DNA from: Paracoccaceae bacterium
Lineage (GTDB): Bacteria > Pseudomonadota > Alphaproteobacteria > Rhodobacterales > Rhodobacteraceae
Length of the DNA: 8,267 nucleotides
NCBI GenBank assembly: GCA_021767525.1
Contig: JAASTF010000133.1
Location: 1 to 8,267, forward strand
Direction of reading: 5' to 3'
Part shown: positions 1-7,388 of the stretch, in pieces
How positions within the stretch are numbered: the stretch's first letter is position 1
Layout: every line of letters begins with the position of its first letter
Position numbers and translations under genes: made by a program
The notes under the pieces: model-generated
What the model saw: the letters and a program-made list of their open reading frames with translations, nothing else
What the model was told of the DNA's origin: nothing
Database searches by the model: none

Positions 1-1
1 C

Positions 2-565
2 GAGAAAATGGGATTCAGCCCCGATATCCTGGTCACGTCGAAACAGCTGACCTCATCCTACATGCCGCTGGCGGCCATCGTGTTCAGCGAAGAGGTGTAT
101 AACGCCATCGCTGACAATACCCATGAAATCGGCACCTTCGGGCATGGCTACACCGCGACGGGCCACCCGGTCGCCACGGCGGTGGGTCTGGAAAACCTCA
201 AGATCATCGAAGAGCGTGACCTGATCGGCAACGCCGCGCGCCTCGAGGGCATGTTCCAGGACGGCCTGCGCAAATACGCCGATCACCCGCTGGTGGGCGA
301 GGTGCGCGGCACCGGTCTGATCGCTGCGCTTGAGATGGTGGCCGACAAGGAAACCAAGGCGCCGTTCGATCCGGTGGGCAAGCTGGGCGGCAAGGCGTTC
401 GAGATCGGCCACGAAGAGGGGCTGATCTGCCGCAACCTGGGCGACACGCTGGCACTGTGCCCGCCGCTGATCATGACCGAGGACGACGCGGCCGAGATCG
501 TGCGCATCATGGGCGTCATCCTGGACCGTACGCTGGACTGGGCCAAGGCCGAAGGCATGGTCTGA
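2..565 (+). CDS. Class III (omega-type) PLP-dependent aminotransferase, C-terminal part; 5' end outside the window
   Basis: This is the carboxy-terminal part (about 187 residues; the family is usually 430-460) of a fold-type I, class III aminotransferase. The frame is open from position 2, so the ATG at 8 is internal and the true start lies off the left edge. The PLP Schiff-base lysine is the codon at 41-43, in the context TSKQLTSSYMPLAA, which matches the family's K-x-(I/L)-(T/S)-S-x-Y-x-P-L pattern. Further on, the TFGHGYTATGHPVA segment is the usual region that contacts the cofactor phosphate from the partner subunit. The RGTGLIAALE strand and the C-terminal small domain follow normally to the TGA at 563-565. 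Such enzymes transfer an amino group from an omega-amine or amino acid to pyruvate or a 2-oxo acid in the cytoplasm. The substrate cannot be read from this fragment. The gene converges on the minus-strand peptidase operon and is probably unrelated to it. Confidence 0.93.
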   Translation, partial: EKMGFSPDILVTSKQLTSSYMPLAAIVFSEEVYNAIADNTHEIGTFGHGYTATGHPVATAVGLENLKIIEERDLIGNAARLEGMFQDGLRKYADHPLVGEVRGTGLIAALEMVADKETKAPFDPVGKLGGKAFEIGHEEGLICRNLGDTLALCPPLIMTEDDAAEIVRIMGVILDRTLDWAKAEGMV

Positions 566-587
566 CCGCCAGCTTCGGCAACAAAAC

Positions 588-624
588 AAAGGGCCCGGCG
601 CTTATGCACCGGGCCTTTCTTTTT
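588..624. terminator. Bidirectional intrinsic terminator between convergent genes
   Basis: The inverted repeat 592-601 (GGCCCGGCGC) and 606-615 (GCACCGGGCC) encloses the tetraloop TTAT. On the plus strand it is followed by a T-rich run at 616-624, 27 bases past the aminotransferase stop. Read on the minus strand, the same stem has a U-G wobble in place of the C/A mismatch and is followed by CCTTTGTTTTG, so it can also end the peptidase operon, whose stop is at 641-643. The AAA and TTT flanks lengthen the stem on both strands, apart from one bulged G. Its position between two convergent stop codons fits a shared terminator. Confidence 0.87.
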
Positions 625-640
625 CCGGACATCCAAGTTG

Positions 641-3600
641 TCAATTCGCCGCGACGCTTAGCGGGTAATCAACGCTCAGCGACAGCGGCGGGATCTGCGG
701 GCGCTGCTGCCCCTCGGTCAGTTCGGGCACCCGCGACGAGGTGAACAGCACCAGCTCTTGCAACGAGTTGAACCCGTCACGGTCGCCCACGCGGTTGTCG
801 GCCAGACCGCCAAGCCCTTCAAGCAGCGCCGCGGTAAAGGCGCCATGACCGCCACCAAAGCTTTCGTCCTCGAAGCTGAGTTCCGACCCCGAGGACGAGG
901 CGAAGACAACCGCGCCCGTTCCCTTGGTCAGGCTTTGCACGGCGTCGTCGGCGACAACCCGGTTGTCGCCCGCGCCCGAGTGACAAATATCCAGCAGCAA
1001 CAATGCGTTCTGGTTCAGCGGCCGGTTTTCCAGAAGGTTGCGGAAACGGTCGACGCTCATGCCTGTGTAGGGTTTCGACAGATCGCCTTCGTGCGTCATG
1101 AAGAACAGTTCCTGTTCCTCGTTGACCACGCCATGACCGGCCAGGAACAGCACGATCACGTCGTCCGCGCCCGCCTGATCGAGAAACTCGTTCATCTCGA
1201 TGCGGACATTGCGTTCCGTCGCGTCGGCATTGGTGAGGATCTTGGTTTCCACGCGATTGAACAGTTTGCCCTGTTGGGCCTCCATCAGCTTGGCCAGTTC
1301 GGTGGCGTCCTTGTGGGCAAAGTTCAGGTTCTGACTGGAGCGTTCGTAATCCGACACGCCGACGCCAAAGAACCACAGGGTCTGGCCCGCGGGACGTTCG
1401 TCTTGCGTGACTGCACCTTCGCGGATGATTTCGATCTCTTGGGTTTGAATACGTGCATCGCGCCAGACAAGCGACGCCTCGATCACGTTGCGCCCGGGGT
1501 TCAGATCAAACCGGCGGGTATATCCAACCGTCTCCTGCCCGTCGAAAAACGCCTCTTCCTCGAACCCGCGCGATTTCAGAACGCGGCGACCGTTCAGCTT
1601 ATATTCGATTTCAGGATCGGCCAGGTCGGCATTGTCCTTTTGCACCTCAAGCTCGACAACAAAGGTTTCGTCCGTTGTCGTGCTGCGCTTGGGCGAAATC
1701 AGCCGCACCTGGTAAGGCGCTTCGAACACGTCGGGCTGCACGTCGGGGCCATTGTCGGGCAACGCTTCGCCGCGCGCGATGGCATCCAGCAGGTTGCGGA
1801 TCAGGCCCGGGCGCTCGTATTGCTCGGCCAGGGCCGAGAAGGGCAGATAGTTGTCGCCAAGCGACCAGTACACACCCTCGGTGCCATTCAGCGATGCGGT
1901 ATAGCGGCCGTCGGGCGTAAAGGCGATCCATTCGCCATTCTTGCGCGGCGCGATCGTCAACGCCTGGTCCATCGTGTTCAGGTTGATGAAGATCAGCTCG
2001 TTGCCGGTGGTCAGACCGACGGCCAGGTTGCGATCTTCATGCGCCTCAAGGTGGCGCAGGTTGTGCGGAAAGGACAGTTCCTTACCGTTCAGCGCCACGT
2101 GATCCCAGAACCATTCGACCGTGCGGCCGTCGTCCAGCGTCAACTCGTAATGCGGTTTGGGCGTTTCGCGCCCCGTGCTGCGCCCGGTCCGGGGATCAAG
2201 AAGATACCACCGACCTTCGCCGCGGTATTTCAGAACATCGCCGCCCTTGTCCCACTCCATTTGGAAAAAGCGGTCTTCGGCCTGGAACGTGGTGACTTCG
2301 CTATTGCGCGCCGAGTCGTACACGGTGACGACGCGCCCCTTGGTCATGCCCTGCTTGAACCCCGACATCCAGCTTGAGGTCACGGCAACACGGCCGTCAT
2401 CGGCAAGCCGCACATAGATTTCGGGGTTGTAGATCTCGTTGAACCGGACAGGCTCGCTGACGATGTCGAATTCCTTGCGCATCACGGTTTGCAAGGTGGC
2501 TTTCTCGATGACGTAGATATTCGCCTTGGGCCGGCTGAACGGGCCATCGCCGGGGGGCACCGTGCCAACGGCGATATGGGTGTCGTTCTCGCGCATGCTG
2601 AACGGTTCGCCGTCGATCTGCATCGCCACCTCGCTGCGGAAGGTGGTCGCGTCGAAGCGCAACATGCGGCCGTCCTTGTCAAAGGAAAACAGAACCGAGC
2701 CGTCCTGGTTCAACGGTTTCCACGTATGCGTCACCGCGCCATCGATGCGGTGCACACGACGCCCGGTCTTGACGCTCCAGACACTGGTGCCCTCGGTGTC
2801 GCGCGACATCACCAGGTCATGTGACGGAACCATCGTCAGGCCCTTGCCGCTGTGGGCGGTGCCATCCTTGCGGCGGTCGATCGTCAGGGACCGGGTGTCG
2901 AAATAGGTGATCTGATCGTCCAGGGCGGTCACGTAATGGCCGCCATCCGGCGTGAACCCGCCATACAGGATCTGGTCGGGATCGCCCTGGTATCGCGCGG
3001 TGACGCGCCCGCTGGGCACTTCGACCAGGGCAAGCCGCGTGCTGTTATTGAACGCATCCGCGATCATCACCTTGTGCTCGGTCGGGTGCGCCGTCAGCTT
3101 GAACGTCATGGCCGGCATCCGCTGCCGACCGACCTCGCGCCAATCCGAGGTTTGCCAGGTGATCAGCTCGTAGCTGTTGTTCATCCCGATCATGTACTTG
3201 CCGTCATAGGTGCTGACCAGGCCGTGCAGCCAGCCCGCATTGGGCAGGGTCCGCAGCGGTTGCAGGGTTTTGGCGTCGAACACCGTGGCGCTGCTGGTGC
3301 GCGGCACCTTGACCACGATATGGTTGCCGTCGCCCGACCAGGCCATTTCCTCGGACCCGCGGATCGTGCCCATCTTGGTCACACCGCGGAAACTGCGCGA
3401 TGCCAGGTCGTAGACCCGCAAGAACCCGGTGCGATCGGTATAGGCCAGCGCATCGGAAAACGGCGACCAAGAGATTTCGTCTACGGTGATCGAGTTGGGC
3501 AACTGGCTGTGCACCAGCCCGGTTCGCATGTCGTAAATATACATCATGTGATCGGTCGAGCCGGTCACGCCCAGGAACGACGATTTCATCGCGATATAGC

Positions 3601-5494
3601 GCCCATTGGGCGAGATCGCGCGGGTGCTGGCGCCGATGGGCAGTTGGTGAAGCCGCAGCATCCGCTCGACATCCCAGACCTGCGTGGGCGTGTTGCCGGT
3701 AACGGCAAAACGACCGTCCGGGCTTAGCACCAGGTCGCGCGCGTTCAACCAGCCCGAGGTTGCGATGCGGGGGGCCGAGATGTTGCCATAAGGGCGGATT
3801 TCGACGCGACGGTTGGTTTGCCTGCCGCTGTCGGTCGCGTTGGTTGCCAATGGAATGCGCGGGCCATAGCCCACGGTCTGCAACCGCTCGGCCGCGATGC
3901 CGGCGTTGTCGACGAAATACCGTTCGACGGATTTGGCGCGCGCGTCGCTAAGCGGCAGGTTCACCGCATCGGTGCCGGTGCTGTCGGTATGCCCTTCGAT
4001 CAGGAAGACATAGTTTTCCGCCCCGCGCGATTTCAGCGCGGCGGCGGCCTGATCCAGAACGCCAAAGCCCTCTTGCCTGATATCCGCCTTGCCGGTTGCG
4101 AATTCGACAGTCACGCGCAGGCTATCGCCGAAACGCTGTTCCCAGTCTTGCAGAAAGGGATTTTCGGCAAAGAACCTGTCGCGCTGACCTTGCAGACGCA
4201 AGGCGGTGCGAATGCGGTTGTCGCGGGTGGCGATCCAGTTTTCAGAAAAACCGCCCATGTCCTTGGCGCGATCCAAAAGGCGATTGGCCGTGCCGAAGTC
4301 GCGCGCATGAATGCGGTTGTCGATGTAATCGCCCAGGATATTGCGGCGCGGGGTGCCGTCGGTTTCCTGCAGCGCACGCTCAAAGACCGGCACCGCCCGA
4401 TCATACAGCGCAGCCTCTTTCACGAAATCGGCGTACTGGTCGATCGCGTCATCCAGCTGGTTCTGCGTCGGGGCCATCGCGATGGCGCGCTTGCCGTAAT
4501 CCTCGGCCTTTGCGGGATCCAACTTGAAATCGGTCCAGGCCCAAGTCGCCGACGAAAGCACCAGGTAGTTGTTGGGAAAATCCCGCAAACCGCGGTTCAG
4601 CACCGCGATGCCGGCGTCGAAATCATCGTTACCAATGGCGCCAAAGGCATCTTGCGCCGCCTCGGGCGACGGTGCCATGTCATAGGCCGCGCGCAGCAGG
4701 TTATGCGCGTCTCGGTTCAGGTTGAAGTCTTGCCACAGCACCTTGCCCACATGCCGCAGCGCCACATCCGAGCGGTTGCGATTGGCCCAGTCGATCGCGG
4801 TTCGGATCGCGTCGAAACGGGTGTTGCGGTCGGCGCGCTGGGCGGCCAGAACGCGCAGCCGGTTGTCCAGCCAGTCGGTCGCCGCGTCGGGATGGTCGGT
4901 CTTGTCCATCGCCTGCCGAAAGAAACGGTCGGCCGTGCTGCGGTCGCCGCTGCTGCGCGCGATGACGCCACGCACGAAGTCATAGACCCACGGCTCGGCC
5001 ACGGCTTCGTTCTGGGCGCGGTCCAGCCAGGCGTTTGCCGCGCTTTCGCCTTCGCGTTTCTTCAGGTTGAAATAGGCGTATTGCGTGAAAAAGGCGTGGT
5101 GCGGCCAGGCTTTTTGACCTTCAAGGAATGCTTCGAACGCCTCGGGCCGGCGATCCAGGCGCTCTAGCGTATAGCCCAGGTTCGTATAAGCCAAGCCAAT
5201 GCTGGGATCGCGCGCGATGCCATCGCGATAAAGCTGTGCCACGTCATTCAAATCCCCGCCCGAGGAATCCAGCACCCAGGCCCGTGCGACCAGCCCCGCA
5301 CCCGTGTCGGGGTGGTTTTCCGCGACCCATGCGCGGATCTGCGCCCGCAGCGCGGGACTGCCGCGCGAAACTGACAGCTCGATCAATTCTGCCGGGTCTT
5401 TCCCTTCGCAATATCGGCATTCAAGGGCTTGCGCGGGGGTGCCCAAAGCAAGGGCAAAAAAAGTGGCGGCATAGATGAGTGCGTTTCGGAACAC
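641..5494 (-). CDS. Exported TPR / OmpA / WD40-propeller / caspase-like (C14) cysteine peptidase, 1617 residues
   Basis: A giant multidomain envelope protein. Residues 1-23 form a Sec signal peptide with probable cleavage at PAQA/LE. About 65-440 are helical TPR-like repeats. About 457-569 form an OmpA_C domain, with IEGHTDSTGTD around H502 followed by NLPLSDARAKSVERYF, the peptidoglycan-binding signature. About 575-1240 hold some 14 WD40-like blades ending in EWIAFTPDGRYTASLNG. About 1261-1356 form an Ig-like strand domain. From about 1373 to the end is a peptidase C14 domain with catalytic H1454 (LAGHGV) and C1504 (LLLLDICHSG), 50 residues apart. D1502 sits where metacaspases carry an S1-pocket acid, so Arg/Lys specificity is inferred. 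Only three cysteines occur: C26, C29 and C1504. The start is GTG, supported by AGGAG 6 bases upstream; the gene begins 18 bases after the papain-like gene and is presumably co-transcribed. The protein is intact, with the dyad complete. Its substrate and trigger are unknown. Confidence is high for the domains and low for the role. Confidence 0.93.
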   Translation of the reverse strand: MFRNALIYAATFFALALGTPAQALECRYCEGKDPAELIELSVSRGSPALRAQIRAWVAENHPDTGAGLVARAWVLDSSGGDLNDVAQLYRDGIARDPSIGLAYTNLGYTLERLDRRPEAFEAFLEGQKAWPHHAFFTQYAYFNLKKREGESAANAWLDRAQNEAVAEPWVYDFVRGVIARSSGDRSTADRFFRQAMDKTDHPDAATDWLDNRLRVLAAQRADRNTRFDAIRTAIDWANRNRSDVALRHVGKVLWQDFNLNRDAHNLLRAAYDMAPSPEAAQDAFGAIGNDDFDAGIAVLNRGLRDFPNNYLVLSSATWAWTDFKLDPAKAEDYGKRAIAMAPTQNQLDDAIDQYADFVKEAALYDRAVPVFERALQETDGTPRRNILGDYIDNRIHARDFGTANRLLDRAKDMGGFSENWIATRDNRIRTALRLQGQRDRFFAENPFLQDWEQRFGDSLRVTVEFATGKADIRQEGFGVLDQAAAALKSRGAENYVFLIEGHTDSTGTDAVNLPLSDARAKSVERYFVDNAGIAAERLQTVGYGPRIPLATNATDSGRQTNRRVEIRPYGNISAPRIATSGWLNARDLVLSPDGRFAVTGNTPTQVWDVERMLRLHQLPIGASTRAISPNGRYIAMKSSFLGVTGSTDHMMYIYDMRTGLVHSQLPNSITVDEISWSPFSDALAYTDRTGFLRVYDLASRSFRGVTKMGTIRGSEEMAWSGDGNHIVVKVPRTSSATVFDAKTLQPLRTLPNAGWLHGLVSTYDGKYMIGMNNSYELITWQTSDWREVGRQRMPAMTFKLTAHPTEHKVMIADAFNNSTRLALVEVPSGRVTARYQGDPDQILYGGFTPDGGHYVTALDDQITYFDTRSLTIDRRKDGTAHSGKGLTMVPSHDLVMSRDTEGTSVWSVKTGRRVHRIDGAVTHTWKPLNQDGSVLFSFDKDGRMLRFDATTFRSEVAMQIDGEPFSMRENDTHIAVGTVPPGDGPFSRPKANIYVIEKATLQTVMRKEFDIVSEPVRFNEIYNPEIYVRLADDGRVAVTSSWMSGFKQGMTKGRVVTVYDSARNSEVTTFQAEDRFFQMEWDKGGDVLKYRGEGRWYLLDPRTGRSTGRETPKPHYELTLDDGRTVEWFWDHVALNGKELSFPHNLRHLEAHEDRNLAVGLTTGNELIFINLNTMDQALTIAPRKNGEWIAFTPDGRYTASLNGTEGVYWSLGDNYLPFSALAEQYERPGLIRNLLDAIARGEALPDNGPDVQPDVFEAPYQVRLISPKRSTTTDETFVVELEVQKDNADLADPEIEYKLNGRRVLKSRGFEEEAFFDGQETVGYTRRFDLNPGRNVIEASLVWRDARIQTQEIEIIREGAVTQDERPAGQTLWFFGVGVSDYERSSQNLNFAHKDATELAKLMEAQQGKLFNRVETKILTNADATERNVRIEMNEFLDQAGADDVIVLFLAGHGVVNEEQELFFMTHEGDLSKPYTGMSVDRFRNLLENRPLNQNALLLLDICHSGAGDNRVVADDAVQSLTKGTGAVVFASSSGSELSFEDESFGGGHGAFTAALLEGLGGLADNRVGDRDGFNSLQELVLFTSSRVPELTEGQQRPQIPPLSLSVDYPLSVAAN

Positions 5495-5500
5495 GGGTGA

Positions 5501-5505
5501 CTCCT
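5501..5505 (-). promoter_or_regulatory. Shine-Dalgarno site that fixes the GTG start of the caspase-like gene
   Basis: On the minus strand AGGAG lies six bases (TCACCC) before the GTG at 5494-5492. That GTG is followed at once by a signal peptide with a basic residue and a hydrophobic core. The site sits in the short gap after the TGA of the upstream papain-like gene (5513-5515). The good spacing, together with the loss of the signal peptide if translation began further in, supports this non-ATG start. Confidence 0.8.
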
Positions 5506-5512
5506 GCAGGGA

Positions 5513-7288
5513 TCAGTTGAAATTCAGGCTGAATTGAAAGGTGCGCCGCGCCTCGTTTCCGGCTGCGTCGCGGGTTTCGATGGTAACGGGATGGGGGCCG
5601 GGGCCCTCGGGCAGTTCGATTTCCGCGATAAACGGCCCGCGCGAGGAATAGCGGCTGGACAAAGCGCCCTCGACACGCAGCGCGGTGATTTCGCTTTCGT
5701 CCTGTGCCATGCCTTCCAGGCGGACCAGGCGGCTGGGCACCCCGATCGGGGCGTTCTCGGCGTCGAAGGCTTCTGGCGCTGGGTTGGTCAGAACGATCAG
5801 CGGGCCCGCCGTGTCAGCCGCGCTTGGGGTGGGTGCGACATGATTGATCGTCAGGACCAGAGCGGCCACATCGGCGTCGCCGCTGGCTGCCTCGAACCCG
5901 ATGCTTGTGGCGTTAAGATCCATTTCGTCGGCCGGAACAAGGCGGTTGCCCAAGGCGCTGCGCAGCCGTGCCCGCACATCGCCCGAACCGCGCGCCATCC
6001 GTTCGGCTACCTGCGCCGGATCCAGCGGCTGCTGTGCGTAAAGCAACACGTAGAAATCAGTGCCGGTGGTATCGTTCAGGCGCGTGAAATGCTGTTCGGT
6101 CGGGCCTGGTAGCAGCAGAGTTGCGCCTCGTTGCGCATAGGGGGCCACCTCGTTTCCACGGGGGAACAACAGTACAAAGTCGCCCGTGGCATCGCCGCCG
6201 ATCACATAAAGGTATCCGTTTTCGGTGCTTGTTGCCTCGACGCGAAAACGTGTGCCCGACGGGAGTGGCCGGCTCAACGTATAGCCGTTGCCGTTGCGTC
6301 GTGCGCCGATTTCGTCGCCCGAGATGTGCAGCACGCGCACCTGCCCACCCATGTCGACCACCCGCGGCGGGGGCGGCGGGTCGGGTGGCAGAACTTCGTA
6401 TCCTTCGAACACGAAGGCGTTGAAATCTTCGTAGGACAGCCAGAAAAACCCGTTATTTCCCCAGGATGTTCCCCAGGAATTGACCACTTCGAACGCGCCT
6501 CCGTCGCGCGTGTCGTCATAGCCGATCACTGTCATCGCGTGCCCGCCCAGCACACCGTCGCGTTGCGCCTGTCGAACGTTGCGCAGCCCGTTGCGTTCGG
6601 CGCTGCTGGGCTGCCAGGTGCCGCTGCCGCTGTGACGCATGAATCCGTCGCCGACCTGCATCCCGATGACGACAGGGTTGCCGTTGGCCAGCGCCCGTCG
6701 TGCCGATACGTGGTTGTTGCGACCGAAATTGCCCCACAAGCGGGAAAATCCCTTGATACGGAACGCCGCGGCCTTGCCGCGCACTGATTGCGATGGCACA
6801 GCCGAGCATGAATTTTCATCATACGGGAAATCGGTGAGCAGGGCGACGCCCTGTTTTTGCATCAAGTCCAGGGCATGGGCCACATAGGACCCGTTGCAGC
6901 CGGGCAGATTGATCTGGTTGAAAACATACGAGGGTGACAAAACCATGCTGCGCAGGCTTGATCGGTTCTCCACCCCCAGATCCTTTGCCTTTAGCAGCGT
7001 GCGCGCCGCATAGGCGGTGGCCCAGCCGACGCAACTGCCCTGATTGCCCTGGTGTCCGACGGGCGGCACGAACCGTTTGAGCGACATCCGCGGCGGCGCG
7101 CTTAGATAATCGCCGCGCGCCAGTGGCGGTGCCTTGGGCACGCTGTTGTAAACCTCGGGATCAAGGGTCGCGCCCAAACGATAAGTCTGCGCCTGCCCGG
7201 GGGACGACAACAGCAAAGACCCCAACAGCAAAGCCGAGCCGACGGCGAGTCCTTTGGTCACTCTTGAGAATCTCGGCGTATGGCTCAT
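5513..7288 (-). CDS. Exported papain-like (C1A) cysteine peptidase with DUF4384-like and Ig-like domains, 591 residues
   Basis: First gene of the minus-strand pair. Residues 1-33 are a Sec signal peptide (basic start, core LLLGSLLL, probable cleavage at GQA/Q). The C1A peptidase spans about 60-300: oxyanion-hole Q80, nucleophile C86 (HQGNQGSCVGWA), H250 (LGGHAMTVIGYDD) and N270 (VVNSWGTSWG), so the triad is complete. C131 (PGCNGSY) and C161 (ENSCS) match two conserved cysteines of the fold, while the papain Cys three residues before the nucleophile is Q83. A proline linker (301-308) leads to a DUF4384-like module at about 315-420 and then a C-terminal Ig-like domain at about 490-591. Only about 45 residues lie between signal cleavage and the catalytic motif, so no classical long propeptide is present. 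A weak AGGAAAG lies 10 bases before the ATG. It probably acts in the periplasm or outside the cell; substrate unknown. The close coupling to the caspase-like gene suggests a shared task. Confidence 0.93.
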   Translation of the reverse strand: MSHTPRFSRVTKGLAVGSALLLGSLLLSSPGQAQTYRLGATLDPEVYNSVPKAPPLARGDYLSAPPRMSLKRFVPPVGHQGNQGSCVGWATAYAARTLLKAKDLGVENRSSLRSMVLSPSYVFNQINLPGCNGSYVAHALDLMQKQGVALLTDFPYDENSCSAVPSQSVRGKAAAFRIKGFSRLWGNFGRNNHVSARRALANGNPVVIGMQVGDGFMRHSGSGTWQPSSAERNGLRNVRQAQRDGVLGGHAMTVIGYDDTRDGGAFEVVNSWGTSWGNNGFFWLSYEDFNAFVFEGYEVLPPDPPPPPRVVDMGGQVRVLHISGDEIGARRNGNGYTLSRPLPSGTRFRVEATSTENGYLYVIGGDATGDFVLLFPRGNEVAPYAQRGATLLLPGPTEQHFTRLNDTTGTDFYVLLYAQQPLDPAQVAERMARGSGDVRARLRSALGNRLVPADEMDLNATSIGFEAASGDADVAALVLTINHVAPTPSAADTAGPLIVLTNPAPEAFDAENAPIGVPSRLVRLEGMAQDESEITALRVEGALSSRYSSRGPFIAEIELPEGPGPHPVTIETRDAAGNEARRTFQFSLNFN

Positions 7289-7318
7289 AAAGTTTGGTCT
7301 TTCCTGTTTTTGGTCTTG

Positions 7319-7341
7319 TTGGCGCGGCCCCGCGGCGCCAA
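7319..7341. repeat. Inverted repeat in the probable leader of the peptidase operon
   Basis: Perfect 7-base arms, TTGGCGC at 7319-7325 and GCGCCAA at 7335-7341, enclose a nine-base GC-rich spacer. It ends about 30 bases before the ATG of the papain-like gene and lies outside its weak Shine-Dalgarno site (7299-7305). In the minus-strand transcript it would form a stable hairpin, if transcription starts upstream of it. No U-run follows, so it is not an intrinsic terminator. It could be a leader hairpin or a protein-binding site. Confidence 0.45.
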
Positions 7342-7364
7342 CGCAAGCGTGGTTGGTTCAAAAG

Positions 7365-7388
7365 GCCACACTATGGGTGAAATGTGGC
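7365..7388. promoter_or_regulatory. Possible operator: GCCACA N12 TGTGGC
   Basis: Perfect inverted hexamers GCCACA (7365-7370) and TGTGGC (7383-7388) are separated by 12 bases, 77 to 100 bases upstream of the first codon of the papain-like gene. The spacing between half-site centres is 18 bases, which could suit a dimeric regulator or a weak hairpin. A single occurrence of this size can arise by chance, so this is tentative. Confidence 0.25.

Noticed and set aside
758..5167. Long plus-strand open frames (758-2377, 2852-3727, 3818-5167) opposite the caspase-like gene
   Set aside because: They are antisense shadows created by the GC-rich codon pattern of the real gene. They have low-complexity Arg/Gly/Ala/His-rich products, no domains and no ribosome binding sites, while the minus strand gives recognisable domains throughout.
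5405..5425. Possible lipoprotein cysteine (C26) at the N-terminus of the caspase-like protein
   Set aside because: The residues before C26 (ALE) do not fit a lipobox, which needs a small residue such as Gly or Ala directly before the Cys. Ordinary signal peptidase I cleavage after A23 fits better.
641..7288. Interpretation as an anti-phage caspase or CHAT-type defence system
   Set aside because: Both proteins have signal peptides and one has a peptidoglycan-binding domain, which argues for the envelope. No defence genes, CRISPR array or mobile-element markers are visible in the window.
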